In this document: piece by piece, positions 57,537 to 64,000 of the stretch
How positions within the stretch are numbered: the first letter of the stretch is position 1
Layout: every line of letters begins with the position of its first letter
Assembly: GCA_016841245.1 (NCBI GenBank)
Contig: JAENZN010000017.1
Location: 26,413 to 90,412, forward strand
DNA length: 64,000 bases
Direction of reading: 5' to 3'
Source: Syntrophomonas sp.
GTDB lineage: Bacteria; Bacillota; Syntrophomonadia; Syntrophomonadales; Syntrophomonadaceae
Notes under the pieces: model-generated
Seen by the model: only the letters and a program-made list of their open reading frames with translations
Told to the model about the DNA's origin: nothing
Databases searched by the model: none
Program-made: the position numbers and the translations under genes

Positions 57537-57557
57537 TATTAAGGGAGGTAGACTCAT

Positions 57558-58721
57558 ATGCGGAAAAAAAATTATCTGTTCTTATCTATACTTTCTATAA
57601 TGCTCCTATCTGGTTGTTCTTCCCAGATGCCCGCTGGCGCCATGGGGGGAGATATGGAAGCAACAGTTACGGTAGAAGTGCGAGAAATCGAAACAGGCAG
57701 CATCAGCGAAACCTATTATGCCGTTGGCACTCTACAGGCAGAGCAGGAATACGAAATTACCAGTGATGCCAGGGGCAATGTAGAGGACATTTATATAAAT
57801 GAAGGGGATCAAGTGTCTCCAGGAACCATACTGTTTTCAATTAACTATGCCGAAGATATTGAAAGTATGGAAATATCTAAAAAACAAAGCGAATTGAGTG
57901 TAGAACAGAATCGTATAAGTATGGAAAATAAACTTGACAGTTATAACCGGAGCAAAGAACTATTTGATGGCGGAATACTTGCTCAGGTCGATCTGGATGA
58001 TGCTGAATTGAGTTATAACCAGGCCAGGTTAACTTATGAACAATCCCAATCAATTCTGGAGTCGATTACTAACCAGTTGAATACAGCCTATAATGATGCT
58101 CGTGTAATCAGCCCTATTAGCGGGCTGGTAGGCTCTATAGATATCAGCAAAGGTGAATTATATAGTGGAGCAACGGCTATGACAATAGTTGATATCAACT
58201 CTATTGTCATACAAACCCAGGTAAGCGATAAAGTAATCAATAAATGTGAAGTAGGTCAGCAGGCCAATATTTGTATACCTTCTATTTCAGAAGATGCTTT
58301 GATTGGAACAGTTAAGTCTATTGGCTTGACCAAGGATGATCTTTCAAGCAGCTATCCGGTTGAAATTGTTCTTGCTAATGAGGGGCTGTTATTAAAACCG
58401 GGTATGTATGCGGAAGTATATTTGGAACTGGAAAAACATGAGGATGCAATAATTATCTCTAAACAGGCAATTGTTACCGAAGATGATTTATCCTATGTAT
58501 TTCTGGCAGAGGAGGATAAAGCCAAAAGAGTTGCGGTTACTACTGGCATTGAAGATGGAAAAAACATAGAGATAATTGGTGATATTCAAGAGGGGGATTT
58601 TTTAATAATAGAGGGACAGAAATTTGTTGATGACGGTCAGTCAATATCGATACCGGGCAGCACCGAGGACGAAAAGGCCAATACAGAGCAGGTGCCAGCC
58701 CAGGATAACCAGTCGGAATAG
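57558..58721 (+). CDS. RND efflux adaptor lipoprotein (membrane fusion protein)
   Basis: 387 residues. A lipoprotein signal with lipobox LLSGC (Cys20) anchors it to the outer face of the membrane. Then come a lipoyl-like half (EYEITSDARGNVEDIYINEG), a coiled-coil hairpin (residues ~95-175) and a beta-barrel/membrane-proximal part. Forms a unit with the upstream pump. Start ATG behind AAGGGAGGTAG. Confidence 0.92.
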   Translation: MRKKNYLFLSILSIMLLSGCSSQMPAGAMGGDMEATVTVEVREIETGSISETYYAVGTLQAEQEYEITSDARGNVEDIYINEGDQVSPGTILFSINYAEDIESMEISKKQSELSVEQNRISMENKLDSYNRSKELFDGGILAQVDLDDAELSYNQARLTYEQSQSILESITNQLNTAYNDARVISPISGLVGSIDISKGELYSGATAMTIVDINSIVIQTQVSDKVINKCEVGQQANICIPSISEDALIGTVKSIGLTKDDLSSSYPVEIVLANEGLLLKPGMYAEVYLELEKHEDAIIISKQAIVTEDDLSYVFLAEEDKAKRVAVTTGIEDGKNIEIIGDIQEGDFLIIEGQKFVDDGQSISIPGSTEDEKANTEQVPAQDNQSE

Positions 58722-58744
58722 AAAGGTGATCCATAAGATTGTGG

Positions 58745-58925
58745 AAATCAATAAAGATATTTTTAATATTAACCGAAAAAAGAGCAGTTACCACTCCACC
58801 ACGAATATCAATATCATCATCGGCCTCAACCTTAAATCCATCGCATACGCGGCCAGAACTTTTCCCATAAAATATATATTGCCAATTGAAAAACCTACAT
58901 CACCTGGTATAATTTGGTAATATAA
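58745..58925 (-). pseudogene. Fragment of a DUF342/FapA-like protein
   Basis: On the minus strand IPGDVGFSIGNIYFMGKV (near 58905-58855) continues after a frameshift as DGFKVEADDDIDIRGGV (near 58850-58795). This reproduces the repeated beta-helix pattern of DUF342 proteins (GNV-FSVGNI-F-GDV, DGFKVEA-GDI-I-GGV). Only this short piece remains. It is the only structure seen in the 58722-59175 gap. Confidence 0.5.
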
Positions 58926-59175
58926 AGTTTTTGTCATTGATCCATGATAAGGCTTCATTATGTAATAAGTCATATATATATGAAATAGAATAAAAAATAT
59001 TTAATAGTGCATTCTTGAAAAATAATTAGAATAACAGTTTAAGCACCCGATTATAAGAGCAAATTATGTTATATATATTATTTCGTAAAGTTAACCTATA
59101 AAATTTATGTCTATAAATAAAGGATTATATATTTGTTTGTAGTATTAAGAATATATAGTTGGGGGTGGAGGACAT

Positions 59176-59784
59176 ATGACGGAGTTAAATGTGATAGCCA
59201 TAAATGGCAGCCCAAATGAAAAAGGCAATACCGCTTTTTTATTACAGGAAGCTCTGGATGAATGTGAGAGAATGGGTGCGAAGAATAGAATTTTCTCCTG
59301 TCAGCAGCTGATGGCAGGCGAAAAAATGCCATTTTGTACTGCATGTTCGTCCCCCTGTTCTGGTAAATGTTTTGAGAATTCTGAACTGGATCATGCTTTT
59401 ACCCGTATATCACAGGCAGACGCATTGATAGTTGGGAGCCCGGTTTATTTTGGTACGGTTACTGCTCAATTAAAAGCCTGGTGGGATAAAGGAAGAAAAC
59501 TGAGAAGTGAAAAAAAGCTGCTGAACGTTGTGGGTGGCGCCATAACCGTAGGTGGTTCAAGATTCGGAGGTCAGGAGACTGCGCTGCGGACCATACATGA
59601 TTTGTTTCTGGCACAGGGAATGATAGTAGTAGGGGATGGATACTATCAGGATGACTGCGGTCACTCCGGAGCAGCAGGTCAGAATCCGGCCTGGAATGAT
59701 GAGAACGCTGTGATGCGAGCACATATATTGGGCAAAAGAATATTTGAAGTTGCCAGGACTACGTCTCCGATAAGAAGACGATGA
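59176..59784 (+). CDS. NADPH-dependent FMN reductase / iron-sulfur flavoprotein family
   Basis: 202 residues, flavodoxin-like. The FMN phosphate loop is GSPNEKGNTAFLL and the second loop SPVYFGTVTAQLKAWWDK. A cysteine cluster CTACSSPCSGKC at about residues 55-66 resembles the compact motif of archaeal/clostridial iron-sulfur flavoproteins, so a [4Fe-4S] cluster is possible. Start ATG behind GGGGGTGGAGGAC. Role is probably general redox or oxygen defence. Confidence 0.87.
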   Translation: MTELNVIAINGSPNEKGNTAFLLQEALDECERMGAKNRIFSCQQLMAGEKMPFCTACSSPCSGKCFENSELDHAFTRISQADALIVGSPVYFGTVTAQLKAWWDKGRKLRSEKKLLNVVGGAITVGGSRFGGQETALRTIHDLFLAQGMIVVGDGYYQDDCGHSGAAGQNPAWNDENAVMRAHILGKRIFEVARTTSPIRRR

Positions 59785-59913
59785 AGGATACCGGAAAAAA
59801 TAAAAATCCGCTGTAATCCTTGGTCCAGTGACTGAGGATTTTTATATTAACAGGCTAATATTCACTAATCGACTGCAGGACCTGGTTAAAATACCTTAGA
59901 GAGGTGAGCCGGT

Positions 59914-60978
59914 ATGAGTATCCGGGAAGAGATTGAAAGACGAGAAAAAGAGATGTTAGCTGCCTATGCTACTCTGGCAGTAAACTCCAGCGGCAGGGAA
60001 AGAGAGGAAGAAGCAGATCCAATCCGCTCATGTTTTATGCTTGACCGGGACCGGGTAGTTCATTCTAAATCCTTTAGACGTTTGAAACATAAGACCCAGG
60101 TTTTTATTGCCCCTCCTGGTGATCATTATCGAAGCAGGCTGACTCATACCCTGGAAGTTAACCAGATTGCTAAAACTATTGGAGCAGGACTAAATTTAAA
60201 CATAGATTTAATAGAAGCCATAGCCATGGCTCATGATTTAGGACATACCCCCTTCGCCCATGCCGGAGAACAAATACTTAATAGTCTATTGGATACCGGC
60301 TTCCGGCATAACGAAAACAGCATCCGGGTGTTAACCCGGGTAGAACAGCACCGGATGGGAAGAGGCCTGAACTTAAGTTGGGAGGTACTGGATGGGGTTT
60401 TTTATCACAGTGGATATGATACCAGTGATAAAATGGCGGCTACCCTGGAAGGACAGGTAATAAGGCTGAGTGATAAAATTGCCTATGTTCAGCATGATAT
60501 CGATGATTCGATACGAGCAGGATTGTTGTCCCGGGAGGATCTTCCCAAGGAGTACCTGGATGTATTGGGAAATACCCACAGTAAAAGAATAGCAACTTTG
60601 GTAAATGACACGATCGTTCATACCCGACGTTTGATTAATGAGAAGAGTGAGATAACAGTTAAACCGTCGCCAGAAATCGATCAAGCTTTAAAAGGTCTGC
60701 GGAGATATATGTTCGATTTTATTTACAATGGTCCGGTCTGTCAGGCGGAACGTTCCCGGGCAGGATTTATTATCGAACATTTGTTCGGGTATTTTAAAAA
60801 AAACCCCCGGAAAATGACGCCGGTATACCTGGAAATAGCTGAAGAAGAAGGCTTAGAGCGTGCGGTAGCAGATTACATTGCGGGAATGAGTGATGAATAT
60901 TGTATTTCATCTTTTCTTGACATATATGTACCTCGTTCTCTGGTTCCAGAGGCTAAGAAAGCCTGGGTCAAGGACTGA
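59914..60978 (+). CDS. dgt: dGTPase-like HD phosphohydrolase
   Basis: 354 residues of the deoxyguanosinetriphosphate triphosphohydrolase-like family. HTLEVNQ and AMAHDLGHTPFAHAGE carry the HD metal site. Hydrolyses dNTPs to nucleosides and triphosphate. Located before dnaG and rpoD, the standard Clostridia order, which links dNTP pool control with replication. Start ATG behind GAGAGGTGAG. Confidence 0.93.
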   Translation: MSIREEIERREKEMLAAYATLAVNSSGREREEEADPIRSCFMLDRDRVVHSKSFRRLKHKTQVFIAPPGDHYRSRLTHTLEVNQIAKTIGAGLNLNIDLIEAIAMAHDLGHTPFAHAGEQILNSLLDTGFRHNENSIRVLTRVEQHRMGRGLNLSWEVLDGVFYHSGYDTSDKMAATLEGQVIRLSDKIAYVQHDIDDSIRAGLLSREDLPKEYLDVLGNTHSKRIATLVNDTIVHTRRLINEKSEITVKPSPEIDQALKGLRRYMFDFIYNGPVCQAERSRAGFIIEHLFGYFKKNPRKMTPVYLEIAEEEGLERAVADYIAGMSDEYCISSFLDIYVPRSLVPEAKKAWVKD

Positions 60979-61063
60979 AAATTGATAAAAAATAAAATAA
61001 TTAGATAAAATTCGTACAATTTAAAGGAATTCTATGTAAAAAATAGAATAGTAGGTGGAGATA

Positions 61064-62824
61064 ATGACTAGATACTATAATGATCAACTATTAAACGACA
61101 TAACGAACAGGTTAGATATAGTAGATATAGTATCAGAGACTGTAAAACTTACCCGGAAAGGTAATCGTTACTGGGGATTGTGTCCATTTCACGAAGAAAA
61201 GACTTCATCCTTTTCGGTAACTCCAGATAAAAACCTATTTTACTGCTTCGGGTGTCATGCTGGAGGTAATATATTTACCTATGTAATGAAGCGGGATGGG
61301 ATTGAATTTGGGGAAGCAGTAGAGATGCTGGCCGGTCGTGCAGGAGTTCAACTTACTTTATCAAGCAAAAATAAAAAGGCTGATCAGATTAGAAAGAATG
61401 TTCTGGAGATTAATCAGGCTGCTGCGCAGTTTTATAATCGAAACCTGCTGTCCAATCAACATCAGCTTGCTTATGATTATATGGTAAGCAGGGGAATAAA
61501 GCAGGAGACTATTGAAGAATTTAAAATAGGGTATGCTATGGATTCGTGGAATGCCCTGGAAGAACATCTGTTAAAAAAGGGGTATGCTGAACATTATATT
61601 AAGATATCCGGTTTAATTAAACGTAGCAGCAACGACAGATATTATGATCTTTTTAGAAACCGGATTATATTTCCCATCAGCCAGTATAATGGAGATCTTC
61701 TGGGTTTTGGGGGAAGAGTCATTGATGACAGCATGCCCAAGTATTTAAATACTCCGGAGACCGAATTATACTCCAAGCGGAGAAATCTTTATGGTCTATA
61801 TCAGGCCCGGGAGGCAGTACGAAAGGAGAATGAGGTGCTGCTGGTCGAAGGCTATATGGATTGTGTTAAAATTCATCAAAATGGGATAAAGAATTGCGCA
61901 GCTTCCCTGGGAACTGCCTTTACCAGTGAACAAGCAGTTCTGTTAAGGCGATATGCCGAAAGAGTTATTATTCTTTATGATGGTGATGAGGCAGGACAAA
62001 GGGAGACTCTACGGGCGATAGATATTCTTCGAGATCAGGAATTGAACGTAGAAATTGTTACTCTCCCCGGGGGAAAGGACCCCGATGAGTACTTAGAATT
62101 GTATGGAAAAGAGGAATTTTTGCATTATATCAAGAATAATAAAGTAACTTATCTGGAATTTAAAATAAATCGTTATATAAATCAAGAAAAAGAGATGAAC
62201 TTAGAGGGGCAAAGAAAAATAATAAATTCAGTTAAAATGGATATCAATAGTTTAGCAAGTGAAATTGAAAAATACTACTATATAAAAACTCTAGCCAAGA
62301 AATTACGGCTGGAAGAAAACATCGTATACCGGGAAATAAGCTCAAAAAGCAGGGATAATCGTCCTATTGCTGAGAATAAAAGTATAAAATATAGGGATAA
62401 TATTGAATACGGCAATTATAGCTTAGAAGAGAAAATATTGGCAGCCATGCTCAAAAGCAAGCAAATTTATAAAAAAATCAAATCCTCCATAGGAATAGAC
62501 TTTTTTACTAAGGCAGAATATCAAGAATTTATTCTCCAGTATGATCTTATTCAAAATCTGCAACAAATGACAGAAATAGATGATGAAAAAATGATGCCAA
62601 TAATAGCCAGGATAGAATTCATGATGGAAGATATTGGCGAAATAGATGATATAGGAATAGATAACTTTATTCGTCGGGTCACTTTGGTAAAAGCTAAAAG
62701 GCGCCAGCGAATAATATACCATAAGCTAAATATCCTCAATACAGAAGGCGATTTTAACAGTTTGATGAAATTCATTCTGGAAATTGATACCATCCTAAAT
62801 ACAACCCGGGAAGGGGGGATATAG
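61064..62824 (+). CDS. dnaG: DNA primase
   Basis: Makes RNA primers at the fork. The N-terminal CHC2 zinc finger GLCPFHEEKTSSFSV...FYCFGCHAGG, the TOPRIM domain with LLVEGYMDC and IILYDGDEAGQ, and the C-terminal DnaB-interaction domain are all seen. About 586 residues from ATG 61064, chosen for GGTGGAG; GTG 61055 lies in that site. Ends directly at the rpoD start. Confidence 0.97.
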   Translation: MTRYYNDQLLNDITNRLDIVDIVSETVKLTRKGNRYWGLCPFHEEKTSSFSVTPDKNLFYCFGCHAGGNIFTYVMKRDGIEFGEAVEMLAGRAGVQLTLSSKNKKADQIRKNVLEINQAAAQFYNRNLLSNQHQLAYDYMVSRGIKQETIEEFKIGYAMDSWNALEEHLLKKGYAEHYIKISGLIKRSSNDRYYDLFRNRIIFPISQYNGDLLGFGGRVIDDSMPKYLNTPETELYSKRRNLYGLYQAREAVRKENEVLLVEGYMDCVKIHQNGIKNCAASLGTAFTSEQAVLLRRYAERVIILYDGDEAGQRETLRAIDILRDQELNVEIVTLPGGKDPDEYLELYGKEEFLHYIKNNKVTYLEFKINRYINQEKEMNLEGQRKIINSVKMDINSLASEIEKYYYIKTLAKKLRLEENIVYREISSKSRDNRPIAENKSIKYRDNIEYGNYSLEEKILAAMLKSKQIYKKIKSSIGIDFFTKAEYQEFILQYDLIQNLQQMTEIDDEKMMPIIARIEFMMEDIGEIDDIGIDNFIRRVTLVKAKRRQRIIYHKLNILNTEGDFNSLMKFILEIDTILNTTREGGI

Positions 62825-63907
62825 ATGAAACTGGATGGAAAACTTGCTGAAGCAATAACTGGTATAGCTGAAAAAGGCAAGAAAAAGAAGAATTTGTCCT
62901 ATGAGGAAATTATAGATGAACTGCAGGGATTCAGCCTGGATGCTGATCATATAGATGATATATTAGAACATCTACAGTCACTGGGTATAACCATCGGCAG
63001 TGAAAATGATGCTGAAGGAGAAGAAGAAGTAGAGCAGGAAACCCTGGAGACTGCGGATGTAGTTGTACCAGATGGTATAGAAATAGATGATCCGGTCCGT
63101 ATGTACCTCAAGGAAATAGGAAGGGTAAGGTTGCTAACCGCCGATGAAGAGATAGATTTGGCTTTGAGGATTGAATTAGGGGAAGAGGAAGCTAAAAGAA
63201 AGTTGGTAGAAGCTAACCTGAGATTAGTAGTCAGTATAGCTAAAAGGTATGTGGGTAGAGGTATGCTGTTTTTAGATCTAATCCAGGAAGGAAACCTGGG
63301 TCTTATGAAAGCAGTTGAGAAGTTTGATTACCGGAAAGGATTCAAATTCAGTACCTATGCTACCTGGTGGATCAGGCAGGCCATAACCAGAGCCATAGCT
63401 GACCAGGCACGAACCATCAGGATACCTGTGCACATGGTGGAAACTATCAACAAGTTATCCCGGGTGCAGAGGAATCTGTTGCAAATTTTGGGGAGAGAAC
63501 CTACCCCGGTCGAAGTGGCAGAAGAAATGGATATTCCGGTGGATAGGGTTATTGAAATAATGAAAGTTGCCCAGGAACCAGTTTCTCTGGAAACTCCTAT
63601 TGGAGAAGAAGATGACAGTCATCTGGGTGATTTCATTACTGATGAAGATGCCGAGTCACCGGAAGAGTCAGCATCATTTGTACTGTTGCGGGAACATTTG
63701 GACGGTATATTAAATACCTTGACCGAAAGGGAGGAAAAAGTCTTAAGGCTGAGATTTGGTCTGGATGACGGAAGGCCGAGAACCCTGGAAGAAGTAGGGC
63801 AGGAGTTTGGTGTTACCAGAGAAAGAATCAGACAGATAGAAGCCAAGGCCTTACGTAAACTCAGGCATCCCTCACGCAGTAAAAAATTAAAAGACTATAT
63901 AGAATAG
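62825..63907 (+). CDS. rpoD: RNA polymerase primary sigma factor (SigA/RpoD)
   Basis: 360-residue vegetative sigma factor. An acidic region 1.1 (to about residue 85) is followed by region 1.2-2 ([42 protein letters not shown]), region 3 and region 4 with the helix-turn-helix [20 protein letters not shown]. The short spacer between regions 1 and 2 is typical of Firmicutes. Start is one base after dnaG. Confidence 0.98.
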   Translation: MKLDGKLAEAITGIAEKGKKKKNLSYEEIIDELQGFSLDADHIDDILEHLQSLGITIGSENDAEGEEEVEQETLETADVVVPDGIEIDDPVRMYLKEIGRVRLLTADEEIDLALRIELGEEEAKRKLVEANLRLVVSIAKRYVGRGMLFLDLIQEGNLGLMKAVEKFDYRKGFKFSTYATWWIRQAITRAIADQARTIRIPVHMVETINKLSRVQRNLLQILGREPTPVEVAEEMDIPVDRVIEIMKVAQEPVSLETPIGEEDDSHLGDFITDEDAESPEESASFVLLREHLDGILNTLTEREEKVLRLRFGLDDGRPRTLEEVGQEFGVTRERIRQIEAKALRKLRHPSRSKKLKDYIE

Positions 63908-63929
63908 TTGATTAATTAGCAAAATCATG

Positions 63930-63959
63930 TTGACAACGACCTATCATAAATAATATAAT
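63930..63959 (+). promoter_or_regulatory. Sigma-A promoter of the tRNA gene
   Basis: TTGACA (63930-63935), 18 bases, TATAAT (63954-63959), both perfect boxes, 17 bases before the tRNA. Confidence 0.85.
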
Positions 63960-63976
63960 GAATCTCGTTGAGACGG

Positions 63977-64000
63977 TCCTCGATAGCTCAACGGTAGAGC
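63977..64000 (+). tRNA. 5' part of a tRNA gene, probably tRNA-Asn (cut by window end)
   Basis: TCCTCGATAGCTCAACGGTA followed by GAGC is an acceptor strand and D-arm. The start resembles tRNA-Asn(GTT) of Firmicutes, but the anticodon lies outside the window, so the identity is provisional. Confidence 0.75.

Noticed and set aside
58624..58920. 98-codon plus-strand frame over the adaptor 3' end
   Set aside because: Starts inside the adaptor gene out of frame; the opposite strand carries the recognisable DUF342 pattern instead.

Overview
The window reads as a chromosomal segment of an anaerobic, endospore-forming member of the Firmicutes (Clostridia). Evidence is the gene order lepA-hemW-hrcA-grpE-dnaK-dnaJ-prmA-rsmE-mtaB, the sporulation genes yqfC/yqfD, the run phoH-yqfF/pgpH-ybeY-dgkA-cdd-era-recO-glyQS, and ccpN-like/ppsR/ppdK followed by dgt-dnaG-rpoD. 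Frequent TTG and GTG starts with strong GGAGG sites fit as well. The heterodisulfide-reductase-like and CoA-transferase genes and a chaperonin of the archaeal-like (Group III) type point towards a syntrophic fatty-acid-oxidising lineage such as Syntrophomonadaceae. That placement is inference; no marker gene was compared.

Layout. (1) 1-17.7 kb: housekeeping. lepA, an orphan methyltransferase, hemW, then a CIRCE-controlled heat-shock operon (hrcA, Group III chaperonin, grpE, dnaK, dnaJ) running into prmA, rsmE, mtaB, a HIT protein, rpsU and yqeY. A REPIN-like palindrome array lies between rsmE and mtaB. The block ends with a sigma-54 activator carrying CBS and PAS sensor domains. (2) 17.7-26.2 kb: a catabolic/redox cluster, hdrC-hdrB-hdrA-hdrC-hdrB, a two-subunit CoA-transferase and a CstA-type transporter. 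It is preceded by a 40-bp dyad and a textbook -24/-12 promoter. (3) 26.3-37.1 kb: an accessory region with a site-2-protease-like membrane protein, orphan genes, an IS256 relic, a DUF1646 transporter, and a second copy of the 40-bp dyad plus -24/-12 promoter. That promoter now faces a decayed hdrA-hdrC-hdrB set. An intact thiolase-like/DUF35 pair, a candidate c-di-GMP riboswitch, a CoA-transferase tail and a DUF169 gene follow. (4) 37.1-53.8 kb: sporulation and housekeeping genes, including a glycine T-box before glyQS, and the PEP/pyruvate switch (ccpN-like, ppsR, ppdK). (5) 53.8-64 kb: a MITE-like inverted-repeat element, an RND pump with its lipoprotein adaptor, an FMN reductase, and the dgt-dnaG-rpoD block, ending in the first bases of a tRNA gene with its own promoter.

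The most striking observation is the pair of 40-bp dyads (AGTGTCAG-N24-CTGACACT), each upstream of an almost identical sigma-54 promoter. One controls a living Hdr/CoA-transferase operon and the other a dead one. The nearby sigma-54 activator is the obvious candidate regulator. Together these suggest a signal-controlled electron-transfer module for acyl-CoA metabolism that was duplicated and then partly lost.
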